From NCBI RefSeq assembly GCF_963676685.1, contig NC_092354.1, positions 73,793,335-73,857,334 on the forward strand: a stretch of 64,000 nucleotides of DNA, read 5' to 3'. Source of the DNA: Mytilus edulis. Its lineage: Eukaryota > Mollusca > Bivalvia > Mytilida > Mytilidae. The notes below the pieces were generated by a model, which saw nothing but the letters and a program-made list of their open reading frames with translations, was not told the DNA's origin and did not search any database. The position numbers were made by a program, and so were the translations under genes. Shown here in pieces: positions 29,441 through 41,075 of this stretch; the stretch's first letter is position 1, and every line of letters begins with the position of its first letter.

Positions 29441-30005
29441 GTACACACAGGCACTTGTTTCTATCTATGGGAAGGTCGACTTGTCTATCCATGTATATAG
29501 TAGCTTCTATATATCGTCGCTGGGCTTCTAAAATGTTGTAAACTACACATTTTTCAAATTTTCACAAACAGGCATTGGAAATTTTGGCAAAATGCTTCCA
29601 AAATGTCGTATGTGAACTTGAACATTTTTGTAAATAGCAGTGAAATAAAAACGTTGACATTTCTGGATTATCCAAGAACTTAAATTATTTTCACAGAAAT
29701 AAAGAAATGTACAATTATTTTTTTCCGAAAGCCATTCTACAACGATTTTCAAGTTTTCATACACCATTTTGGAAGCAAACTTTACAAACAACTGACATTG
29801 GCAATTTTGTAATATGTCTTATTTCACACATTTCGATTGGTCTAACTGTATGCTATTTTGTAATACCAAAGATTTCCTCCCGCCCAGACCATTGGTGTCA
29901 AAAAATATTTTTAGCCAAAAAAGCCATATACAACATTTTAGAAGCCCAGCGACGATATCCGGATAGTCGACCTTCCCATGGATAGAAACAAGTGCCTGTG
30001 TGTAC
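29441..30005. mobile_element. Foldback/MITE with long inverted ends GTACACACAGGCACTTG
   Basis: The ends share about 50 bp (gtacacacaggcacttgttt, then ggaaggtcgac) with a further inner match (cgctgggcttctaaaatgtt). No coding frame. Confidence 0.75.
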
Positions 30006-30239
30006 AGGTAATTAAATAACAACGACGAAGATCTAGACGGAACTGTCTGCAAACGAATTTTCTGAACAGTAATGAATTAATTACCCACAGTGGATTATAA
30101 TGTAAAACCCGTGACTGGAAATTTAAAATTACGTATAATCTATTGTCCGTTCTTTTTCTTTTACAGCTGTTCAGATCAAAAGTGAGTTAGTAGTGTCAGA
30201 GACATATAATACAAGAGATTGGCAACTCTAGTAGAGTCT

Positions 30240-30410
30240 ATATAACGGCCAATGAAATCACTTGGCCACCGGAAGTGCTTGGGATTATGATGTGACCTGG
30301 GATGAAGGAGGATCAAGATGAGAAAATTCCGCCATTGTTGTTAAAAGAGACGATACGCTTACAGATTTGTTTTCTCGTTTATGTCGATTGCTTTCACAGC
30401 TAAAGCATGT
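30240..30410 (+). promoter_or_regulatory. Mirror copy of the promoter-like cluster, left palindrome arm
   Basis: The same CCAAT, ACCGGAAGTG (30268-30277), CCGCCATTG and GCAT|GTAAGT series occurs on the plus strand, running into the N gap. An ATG at 30381 opens MSIAFTAKA before the donor. Confidence 0.45.
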
Positions 30411-30455
30411 AAGTATATTCAAAAGATACATTTAACTAGTTCTACCAATTTGTTT

Positions 30456-30555
30456 NNNNNNNNNNNNNNNNNNNNNNNNNNNNNNNNNNNNNNNNNNNNN
30501 NNNNNNNNNNNNNNNNNNNNNNNNNNNNNNNNNNNNNNNNNNNNNNNNNNNNNNN
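30456..30555. other. Assembly gap, 100 N
   Basis: Exactly 100 N, a conventional placeholder. Comparison with the right arm of the inverted repeat predicts about 2.1 kb of missing sequence (equivalent of 32131-34258). Confidence 0.99.
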
Positions 30556-32423
30556 ATTATTGAAAAAGGATGGAATGATGTGTAGTGATAGTCTAGATAT
30601 ATTGTATACATAAATACTTGTTCTGATTCTCAGTCTGACTGGTCCTTTTCATTTCAGAATAATGGGATGTATGACAGTGTTTTTTTACAGAATTATGTAA
30701 TTTGGTTTATCTAAAAGCCACACCAAATTAATTGGTTTATATGATTTATAGATGCTTACTGTGGGGGGGGGGGGGGGGGGGGGGGAACATAACAAACAAA
30801 AAACAAACAAAAACATAAAATTGTGCGGCTTGTGATAATGGTGAAATATATTATCATGCCTTTATTATCTTTGTGTCTTTCCAAAGTAAGAAGCCTGTAA
30901 TTCACTTGTGGCTTGTTGCTGTATATCATATTTGGATTTTTTTGTACATAAATCGGGCGGTTAGTTTTCTTGTTTGAATTGTTAAACCTTTTTCATACAT
31001 GTAAATAGACCTTGTATAGTTCGCAGTGCAGTATGAATTTTACTCATTGCTAAGAGCCTTATGGTTACCTACAGTTGTTAATGTCTGTATCATTTGGTTT
31101 CTTGTGGAGAGTTCATGATATTACATTGTATATACTGTACAGAAAAGAAATGTCATACACTCACACATCAATATATTAAAAATATGCCATGAAATATTTT
31201 CCACTGACGTTAGGCAACCATCAATTAAATCAGCCTGATCAACAACAAAGGTAGGCGCATTTTCGTGCAGTTTGTATAAAGTAAAACAAAAAGCTTTTGA
31301 CTTACAAATCAAGTCAAATAGTTGTAAAACTATTTACACATGTGCATGTCCGTTTCAAAACTAAAAGGAGATTTTAACTTGTCCAAAAGTCAAAAGCTTT
31401 TTGTTTTACTTTATACAAACTGCACGAAAATGCGCCTACCTTTGTTGTTGATCAGGCTGATTTAATTGATGGTTGCCTAACGTCCAGTGGAAAATATTTC
31501 ATGGCATATTTTTAATATATTGATGTGTGAGTGTATGACATTTCTTTTCTGTACAGTATATACAATGTAATATCATGAACTCTCCACAAGAAACCAAATG
31601 ATACAGACATTAACAACTGTAGGTAACCATAAGGCTCTTAGCAATGAGTAAAATTCATACTGCACTGCGAACTATACAAGGTCTATTTACATGTATGAAA
31701 AAGGTTTAACAATTCAAACAAGAAAACTAACCGCCCGATTTATGTACAAAAAAATCCAAATATGATATACAGCAACAAGCCACAAGTGAATTACAGGCTT
31801 CTTACTTTGGAAAGACACAAAGATAATAAAGGCATGATAATATATTTCACCATTATCACAAGCCGCACAATTTTATGTTTTTGTTTGTTTTTTGTTTGTT
31901 ATGTTCCCCCCCCCCCCCCCCCCACAGTAAGCATCTATAAATCATATAAACCAATTAATTTGGTGTGGCTTTTAGATAAACCAAATTACATAATTCTGTA
32001 AAAAAACACTGTCATACATCCCATTATTCTGAAATGAAAAGGACCAGTCAGACTGAGAATCAGAACAAGTATTTATGTATACAATATATCTAGACTATCA
32101 CTACACATCATTCCATCCTTTTTCAATAATTAAACCAAGATATAAGAGAACAAAACTCATTCCAGGTATAAATAATATTTTTATTATCAAACATTCACTT
32201 ATAATGTTACTGTCAATGATAACTGAGAGCTTCGTGCTAATTTCCCTGCAACTGATCTGGTACAGTTCAACTGTATGCAAATTTCGGTATCTGTACAGCT
32301 AAGGATATATGTACATGTATCATTGATGCTAACTTGTAATAAATTGCATAAAGTCTGAAAGGGAGAATGGGAGAAAGGCAAGGTTCTTCATGTTCATTGT
32401 GTGTCTCATTCACTGCAAATATC

Positions 32424-32802
32424 TCAATTACAAATGTATTGTGTAATCAGTTGCTCTATGCCTTCCAGTGGTGCAAGAAAAAAATCAGAATGGCAATCAA
32501 ATGCAAGCGTACATATTTTTTCATTCTCAAATGGCTGTTCTTTTGCTGCATAAGTGTGGTCTGAATGTTCATCTAACAAGAGTTCTCCTTTGACTTCTTC
32601 TGATGTAATAGAAATTTCCTCAGAACGTACAAACTCGACCAGAGATGTGTCATAATTGGATGATCACTTTCATCTTCAGTGTGGATTGAAACTGCAACAG
32701 ATATCTCCTCCATAATGGTATCAACAGCTGTCCATGGTCGAGGATTATCTTTCTTTTTAACTCCTTTTGTTAACTTACTACATCTTTTCCTCTTTTGGCA
32801 TT
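32424..32802 (-). pseudogene. Possible terminal exon of an unrecognised gene, with one frameshift
   Basis: On the minus strand a TTTAATTTAG acceptor precedes 32802. The frame then reads CQKRKRCSKLTKGVKKKDN, PRPWT and an acidic stretch to about 32664. A single-base shift near 32660 moves to a frame that stays open for about 75 more codons (DTSLVEFVRS..., ending ITQYICN) to TGA at 32424-32426. A candidate poly-A signal lies at 32180-32185. The basic start could bind DNA, but I do not recognise the family. The shift could be a real mutation or a sequencing indel, since indels also separate the two arms of the surrounding inverted repeat. A shared exon with the upstream exon end at 34306 would create an in-frame TAA, so an intermediate exon is needed if they belong together. 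Confidence 0.45.
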
Positions 32803-33113
32803 CTAAATTAAAAAAAAAAATATTTTAGAGTTGAAAAGAAATTTGAATTTGTAGAGCCTATTATACAACATCTATTTGTCTTACTTTTAAACTTTACTTC
32901 CTACATGTATGTCATACAACATTCTGCAGGTTTTTAATTATGCTAAATCTATTTTAAATTTCATTTTGTCATGTATGGACCTTTCAAGCTTGCTATGAGG
33001 AACAAATATTTGATATATTTGTCAATTGTTAAACATCGTACAGTGAACATACAATGTAAGTTGCTGACATCAACTTTACTTAGTCTCTGCTTCTATCTCA
33101 TGAGGGTCTGGAA

Positions 33114-33220
33114 GCAGGGGCGGATCAACCCAGGATAAAGGGGGGTTCCAACCACATGTCCCCATTCAAATTCATTGATCATCCAAAAAAAGGGGCTGGA
33201 TCCGCCAATGGGAAGGTGTT
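33114..33220. mobile_element. GGATCC-ended MITE copy 2
   Basis: CAGGGGCGGATCAACC ... CTGGATCCGCCAATGG with 'ggggttccaaccacatgtcc' inside. Confidence 0.68.
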
Positions 33221-34303
33221 TAAAAAGGTAAACGGACAGAAAGTCACAGGACATACAGTCACAAATTTGGTAGGACAAAAAGTCACAAATAATCTGTTGA
33301 CAATTGTTTGTATATATAAGAGAAATATATTTAAATATTTACTTTTTAATACATATATATTCATATTAAAGTTTAATAAATGTGTCATTATATTTGAAAA
33401 ATGAAGATTTATTTAATTTTAATCATGCAAAAGAATGATTTCTTGGCACCATGAAGCCATTTAAGTGCCAAACCAGTTTGACATTTTGTTTTTTCAACAA
33501 TTATTTGATCATTTTTTAATTGTTTTTGATAATTTTTGTTTACAAAGTTGGTTTATATACAATTGTTCAAGAATAGAAATAAGCGTTTTTTTGTTCAAAG
33601 AAATAATCAGAAAAAATGAATTGTGACTTTTGCCCTGTGACTTTCTGACACTGTCCTACATTCATACAATAGGAGTATTGCAATAACTGCATACATTGAA
33701 ATCAGAAAAGTAAAGACAAGAGGAAACATTTTATCAAAATATCAAGATTGGAGAATGATGGGGTGCTAAAATAAATAAAGAATAGAGAATAATGGGCAAA
33801 ATTTATAAAGAAAAGAAGAATATATTGGGAATGTGTACATGTCCATGGTATACACATATATGCCCCGCTGATCTTATTTTAACAAGATAACATTTGGAAT
33901 TTACACAGGCTCATTATATTGCATATTTATTCGATAATTTCTAAGTTTTATGGAAAAAACGTAATACTCGCATAGCTGGATTTGGGTATCAATGTGAAAA
34001 AAATAAATCACCTTTGATGGTATTTTATGTAAACACTATTTGATCAAAATATACGAAAATAGTATCATTTTAACGGGATAACAATCGGGAGTAGAATAAC
34101 ACTTTGAAATTGTAAATAAAATCGTAAATTTTAAAGTTTTATGGAAAAAAAAATGGTGGGCACACCGGTTCTACAGCAATAAAGAGGGGAAGCTGAATGG
34201 ACCGAATTTAAATTGGTCTGCATTTGATTATTATCATCATCTTAGCACATTATAGTATAAACAAATTGGTAGAACTAGTTAAATGTATCTTTTGAATATA
34301 CTT

Positions 34304-34480
34304 ACATGCTTTAGCTGTGAAAGCAATCGACATAAACGAGAAAACAAATCTGTAAGCGTATCGTCTCTTTTAACAACAATGGCGGAATTTTCTCATCTTG
34401 ATCCTCCTTCATCCCAGGTCACATCATAATCCCAAGCACTTCCGGTGGCCAAGTGATTTCATTGGCCGTTATATAGACTC
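34304..34480 (-). promoter_or_regulatory. Promoter-like cluster (CCAAT, ETS, YY1-like) and first-exon donor, right palindrome arm
   Basis: Read on the minus strand: GGCCAATGAAATC near 34460, then ACCGGAAGTG at 34446-34437 (perfect ETS-type site), then CCGCCATTGTTG near 34380 (reverse YY1-type ATGGCGG), then AAAGCAT|GTAAGT with a consensus splice donor at 34305. This resembles a TATA-poor housekeeping promoter and short first exon. A mirror copy lies in the left arm. Motif recognition only. Confidence 0.5.
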
Positions 34481-34713
34481 TACTAGAGTTGCCAATCTCT
34501 TGTATTATATGTCTCTGGTAGTGTGTATCGTTCCCCTTTTTTCTATAGTATCTACAAATAAAACACAGCAAGATATTGCACATGCTAAAATGTCCCCTTT
34601 GCTTAACTAATCCATGATTGAATTTACGTTGGACGTCTGAAAGATAAAGGGTTAAATACTAAAAGTATCACGTAACCAATTACACAAGACCAGGTGCTCC
34701 GCAGGGCGCAGCT

Positions 34714-35506
34714 TTAGACGACCGCAGAGTCTAACTCAGAACAGTTGGGGCAAGTATGAACACAACATTCAAGCTTGATACCGCTCTATATTTGGATTGT
34801 AGATTGTGTTAAAAATTTTGACACACTATGGGTTTCTTATACAAAACAAATGTCAAGATCTTACAAATCTATTGCGCAATATTGTGCAATTAAAGACTTC
34901 TTCTTCAAACTTTTCAAAAATTTGGAATTTGAGAAATTTGGAAAAAAAATTGAAAAACAACTACCACCCCCTTTTTTTGGCAATTAGTCCAAAACCTGAT
35001 ATTTTTTACATATAATTTACAAGTAGTGTAAGGGAGGTAAATCCCAACATACCAAACATTATTTGTTTAATGTTTTTGAGTTACCTCCCTAACACTGCTT
35101 TTAAATTGTCTTAATTGTCCATTGACCATAAAAAACATAGTTTTTCCCCTTTTGTGCCCCTAATTCCAAAACATTTTGAGCCACAACCCCCAAAAGTCAA
35201 TACTTACCATCCCTTCATGGTATGGAAACTTGTTGTATAATTTCAGAGAGACACTTAGACACAAGTAGTTGTTCGAAAACAAAACTACAAAAATGCTTAT
35301 TTAGGGCCACCTTTTTTGCCCCTTATTCTTTCAACTAAACCCCCAAAATCAATCCCATCCTTCCTTTAGTGGTATTAAACCTTCTGGTAAAATTTCATCG
35401 AGATCCATTAACTAAAACAAAAGTTATTGTCCAGAAACTAAATGCGCCTTTGGACGACGACATGATAGCATTATACGACGCAAAAATTTGTTTGCGGTCG
35501 TATAAA
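34714..35506 (+). mobile_element. DNA element with TATACGACC ends, copy 2
   Basis: Diverged copy of 9319-10281; the 5' end is mutated to TTTAGACGACCGCAGAG and the 3' end is TTGCGGTCGTATAAAA. Confidence 0.75.
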
Positions 35507-36755
35507 AATGAGGTCACAGTCAGATGAACAATTCAAAACATACATGATTACTTTCCAATCATTCCATATACACTAACATAGTTTACCTACTGCTTACAGT
35601 ATCTGAGAAACAGAAGTAATCATGAAAACTTAACATTGACAAGTATACCATGAAAATGAGGCCAAGCTCAAGTAAACCTTGACAGACTGACATGTATACA
35701 TTTTAATCTTTCCATATTCTAAATTAAGAAATTAATCCGATGTCATTTTTAAGTTTTTTTTTTTATATGATTTATACAGGATTTTTCTCAATATCGCAAA
35801 CAAATCTCCTAAATTGCATTTTAGTCTAAAATGACATTATCGCAATAATAAATGCACGAAATGATTTATGAACTTATAGTTTTGTTGGCTTATTAATTGA
35901 TGCTTTTCAGTGAACATTTGACTTTATTACGAAATCTAAACCTTGATCCCTGATCAATAAATTTAAACTAGTTCGAGATCAGTTAACCCTGTCTGAGAGA
36001 CATGTAGACCTTGCAAGAATCCCATATATTTGAGCTCTTATGGATCGATCTGATGAGTTAAGATATTTTCATAGCCGGATTTTGTTAAACCAGTGTCAAA
36101 GGTTAGAAGGATTGATGTAAAGTCAGGAGCCTGTAATTGAGTGGTTGTCGTTTTTTCAGTTTCCCATCTAGTTTTCTTAGTTTGTTCTCGTGCTGTGTCC
36201 TATACCACTGACTCAGGTAGGGGATGGTTGGTGCCTTCAAACGTGTCTAAATACATAACATTGTGTATATGCCTGTCCGAAGTAAGGAGCCTGTAGTTTA
36301 GCAGTTGTCATTGTTTCCTGTCTGTAATATTTTTTTCGTAAATCATGTTATGGTTAAGTTTTGTTTCACTATTTTTTAAATGTCTTAGCCTTTTATAGCT
36401 GACTACAGTATGGTTTTTATCCTAATGACTGTTTACTTTCACTTCATTTTAACTTTGGTTGATAATTCTCTCATTGGCAGTAATGCCCTCCTTACAATTA
36501 TTTTATACACCAATTATTATGGCCCTATTGCTTATAGTACCTAAGACCAACACAAACACTTAACATTGACAAATGAACCATGAAAATGAGGTCAAGGTCA
36601 TATATCAAACAAATTAGAGGAGATGTACACACACTTTAGTATATACAGGTATATTTTTTAAATGACAAGTGCCTGAAATAGAGTAACAGAGAAAACTAGA
36701 CATATTTGAAATGGGAGCCATCTCTGTGAATAAGGTGTGGTGAAAAATTTGTATC

Positions 36756-37090
36756 TTTACCATAGGACATGGGGTTGTCAACTAGAAAGAAAGTTTTTAA
36801 TCTTGACCTTTGACCTAGGAATTTGTACATACATTATGATACACCCTCTGGTGTTGATTAATATACATGTTAAGTATAAACTTTGAAATCATAATGGTTC
36901 TCAAAATAGAGCAGATACAATCTTTACCATTGAACATGGGGTTGTCAACATGAACCAGGTTTTTTTTATATTGACCTTTGACCTAAAAGTTGTACATACA
37001 TTATGACACACCCTCTGATATTGGTTAATATACATGCCTAATATATACTTTGAAATGAAACCATAAGGGTTCTCAACATATAGAGCGGAC
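36756..37090. repeat. Two-copy tandem repeat, unit about 160 bp
   Basis: 'acatggggttgtcaac', 'gacctttgaccta' and 'acaccctctg' recur in order in 36756-36913 and 36918-37090. Confidence 0.8.
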
Positions 37091-37224
37091 CTTTCTGCTA
37101 GGAAATTGTTCAATTATATTAGTTCTAAAAATAAATAGGGGACAAAATTTGTTACAGACAGAGATAAGGACAGACAGATTGATCACTATAAAGGGCCCCC
37201 CCCCCCCCATTCAGAAGGACCCTA

Positions 37225-37650
37225 ACAAGAATGTGTCAAAAGTACACAGATTCCATACTAACACTATCATTTTCTATGTTCAGTGGATTATGAAATAGGG
37301 GTAAACACTCTAATTTAAAAAATTTAAAAAGATCCTATCATAGGGAACATGTAAGTCTCAAGCTGATTTGACTTCAACTTCATCAAATACTAACTTAACA
37401 AAAACTTTAACCAGAAGCGGGCACTATCATTTTCTATGTTCAATAGACCGTGAAATTGGAGTCAAAACTCTAATTTGTCATCAAAATAAGAAAGATCATA
37501 CCATATGGAACATATGATCTAAGTTTCAAGTTGATTGGACTTCAACTTAACTTCAACAATTACCAACTTGACCAAAGAACTTTAACCTGAAGTGGGACAG
37601 ACAGACGAAGGAATGGACGCACAGACCAAAAAAAATTGCCCCTAAGTGGG
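37225..37650 (-). repeat. Two reverse fragments of the GTCCGT repeat in tandem
   Basis: 'actatcattttctatgttca' occurs twice, near 37262 and 37425, each followed by the same body; about 160 bp apart. Confidence 0.7.
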
Positions 37651-37976
37651 ACATGAAAAACAATTTGCCAGAAATTGTTCAAAGTTTATTTTGTCTTAAA
37701 GGCATGTGAATAATTCCATACACAAAAAAAATCTGGATACTAAACCATTCTAAGAAGAAAAGAAGAAAAGCTGAAAAATAATTTATTTATGTGAAGACAA
37801 TTGGAACATCAGTACATGAAGACCAAGTGTTGTATTTGTACTTTTATCAACAATTTATACCTTTGTCCTTTTATTTTTGTTATACATGTATATGTTCAAC
37901 ATAAATTATTCACCATGATGTACATTTGTAATTCAGAGTCTAGAGAGCCTTATTGAAAATTGCTTTAAAATGATCT

Positions 37977-38107
37977 CAGGGGTGGTTCCAGCCATTTTAA
38001 AAAGGGGGGGTTCCAACTACATGTCCCCATTCAAATGCACTGATCGTCAAAAAAAAAGGGGGGTTCCAACCCCCACCCCCCACTCCCTTGGATCCGCCCT
38101 TGGATCT
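37977..38107. mobile_element. GGATCC-ended MITE copy 3
   Basis: CAGGGGTGGTTCCAGCC ... TTGGATCCGCCCTTGG with 'aactacatgtccccattca' inside. Confidence 0.68.
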
Positions 38108-40074
38108 ACTCTCTTTAAATTAATAAAGGAAACAGTAGTATACCGATACTGGTGTTGAACAGTGGTATACTACTGGTGCCTCTATTTTCTATATTATTTA
38201 ATAAATTTTGTCTACAATTCTCTATTCTTTTTAAATTTTGCCCATTATTCTCCATTCTTTATTTTTTTGGGTCTGTATTCTCTATTTTATAAATCCCACC
38301 CTGACCCTCATATTCTACAGTAACAAACAATATCAAGAAATGATGTGATACAATCACAAATGAGGTCCCTTATGGGAGATGTGCAGGTAATCATGTAATC
38401 ACAGTTTTTGGCCAATAAAATCACATATACATTGTACATTAATTATGTTTTTAAACAAGATATTCAGATAATCAAAAATACAATCATAGATTATCAAATT
38501 TATAATAATCATAAAATATTTTGTGAAGTAATAATCACATAATCAGAAACCCCTTGAGGAGACTCACAAATGAGGTTCCTGTCATGAGGCAAATAAATAT
38601 TTGGCAGGAATAAAGTAGATTTTTGAAATCTCATCCCCTCTCCTTTAATTTTTATTGCAAAGGCAATCAAACATTTCCCTAAAATCAGTTGTAATTTCAA
38701 TTTTTGCGAAGGATTTTTTTTTTGTACATACAAATTTAAAATTAATGATTGTTTTCTCAAGGTGAAAGTTCCCCAATGAACTAAACAAAGAACAATGTCT
38801 ATTGTATTTATCTAACATGAATGGGACAGTGCACTTTTCAAACACTGCAACTGATTCTGGGGATAGTTTTGATCTAGGCCTTCACAATAATTTGTGCATG
38901 ACTTTCAAGTTTACACAGGCTTTTGGTAACCACAAAGCTAACCTTAGACCTGTTTCACAGTACATAACATTAAACAATTTAAATTGAATAATAGAATCAT
39001 TCTGCCTCTTTTCAACTCATTTCCATTGCTTGTTAAAACTTTTTTTTTAGAAATAATAAAAGAAGTTTTGTCATACAAAAATGTTATTTGATAATTGACA
39101 AACTTTAAAAATACAATATAAATATATTATACTACACAAAGGATTTTTGGGGATGTATGTAAACTATGGGGAATAAACACAAGGCCTGTTCCAAATTATT
39201 TGCATGGTGAGCATGGGAGGCACTATTAAGCTCCAACCAACAATAAAATACAAATTTTCATTTTACTAACAAATTCTAAGGAAATTGTGATCACCTATAT
39301 TAAATTAATTTGATTGCCTCCAAATTAAACTCTACACCTGAGAAATTTTGGAACAGTCCTAAGAAGGTACGGTACACAAACACAAACTATTTAATAACAA
39401 TTAAACTGAATTCAATAGTAGTACATGTATTGTCAATTACATTAACGGTACCAATTTAACTTCAACAAACTACACATTCTTTATGACAATATCAAACCCA
39501 AATGTTCTGGCTAAATTGAGAAAAAAATGAAATGTTAAAATATTGTGACAAATTCATATAGACTTTGTTCTGTTATAAAACTTGTAGAAAAATTCTATTT
39601 TCTTTAAAAATAATTAATCGATCCTTTTAGAGTATTTACAGAGCAGTCTAGTCCCATTAAAGAAGCTTTTAAAATGAAGCAATCAAGGATTTTCTTACAT
39701 CAATAGGGTCCATTATACCATAAGGACAATAATGAAAATCATAAATATTGAACATAACCCCAAGTTTGTTAACATTACAAACATAATAAAAATGTCAAAA
39801 CCATTGTTTTTGAATGTTATGCAATTAGTGCACGAAAACAGCTGGGGATGCCTTGAAATTAATAATCAGACTTTTTTGTTCAGAAAAATAATCTCCTCTA
39901 ATTGATGGATTAATGGAAGGCTGTTAATGTCGTTCCATAATTTAAATGTACTTTCAGGACAATAAAAATGATAATGTAATATCAATACTAACACACAAAG
40001 TCAGATTTTAATGTGCTATTATACAAGATTCAGCAGGAAGACAAGTCACTCTATCTGGATCTGGACACGTTAAT

Positions 40075-40235
40075 CTAATTCCAAGCTGACCAGTCTGTAC
40101 TTAATACTGTGTGCTGAGCAGGTAGCAGCAGACACAAATTTATAAGTCTTGGGTTAAACCAAGATGGAATTCAAACCCCAACCTCCTGCATTGGAGGTAA
40201 ACACTCTACTACAAGGCAAGTGGAGCTGTTATGCT
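40075..40235 (-). mobile_element. Second tRNA-like SINE, minus strand
   Basis: On the minus strand 'ttgtagtagagtgttt' followed by GGTTGGGGTTTGAATTCC resembles A and B boxes; no acceptor stem. Downstream of ACP6. Confidence 0.5.
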
Positions 40236-40794
40236 CTTTTCATATTTTGTTAAATATTTGGAGATTGCCAATTTGATACATTATACTTTCCAACTGTAGC
40301 AATATATGCATGTTTAAATTGCAACTTCAAAATTCCAATATGATTTACAAATTTTAAAAGCCATATTAAAGAATGATTGTCTTTATTAGTTCAGCAGTTT
40401 TTACAAGAAAATATTTCTAAAAATAATGACTCAAACACAGAAAAACAAACAGCAAATTGACACACAAGGGAGATAATCCATAACTTACAATAGATTGCAC
40501 ACTAAAATTGCAGAAATTTGACTGGGATTACTTATTATTTATTAAATAAACTTCACACTAGCGAATGCCAAAAACCAATATTGTAACCATGTGTCCCATG
40601 TTTCTTATATATGGACAAATAATGATTGTTTTAAATTATTTAATCTTTGTTACACGATTGAATTTTTAAATCATTTTATAAATATATTAATAATACATGT
40701 GTTTAGAAAAATATAATGCCAAGAGTCATTCATAAATAATTTGTAACAAAGTAGGCGAAATTAAAATAATTCTTTCAGCAAAGTCCAGGAGCAT

Positions 40795-41075
40795 ACTCTA
40801 AAGTTACATGATTCATTAAAATTCTGGTGGCAACCCCTAAAGAGGCATTGACCATCAAAGTCTAAAGTGGCACTGTTCATCAAAGTCTAAAGTGGCACTG
40901 TTAATTAAAGTCCTGAAGCCAAGTCTAAAGTTACACCATTCATTTAAGTCCTGACGGCAACCCCTAAAATGGCACTGTTCATGAAAGTCTAAAGTAAGTA
41001 GCACTGTTAGTTAAATTCCTAATGTAAAATCTATAGATGCACCATTCATCAAAGACCTGGAGCCAAGTCAGATCT
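40795..41075. repeat. Degenerate minisatellite across the ACP6 stop codon and start of 3' UTR
   Basis: Variants of 'catcaaagtctaaagtggcactgt' and 'aagtcctgaagccaagtc' alternate from about 40795. The last coding bases of ACP6 (residues DLAPGL and TGA at 41049-41051) fall in one such unit (catcaaagacctggagccaag). Confidence 0.75.

Larger units (their letters stand above)
30197..34517. repeat. 4.3-kb inverted repeat (palindrome) with gap in left arm
   Basis: 30556-31303 is the reverse complement of 31388-32130, and 30197-30455 of 34259-34517. The central spacer is about 84 bp (31304-31387). The arms are nearly identical; differences I saw are a homopolymer of 23 G (30763-30785) against 18 C (31906-31923) and one missing G near 31206. 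Confidence 0.93.
35507..41048. other. Intergenic, downstream of ACP6: repeats, no gene seen
   Basis: 35507-36650 holds fragments of the 'gaggtcaaggtca' and 'aggagcctgtaattgagtgg' repeats; then two-copy tandem, GTCCGT fragments, MITE 37977, a 'tgtaatcac' repeat at 38380-38590, AT-rich DNA and SINE 40075. ACP6 3' UTR is probably at the right end. Confidence 0.55.
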
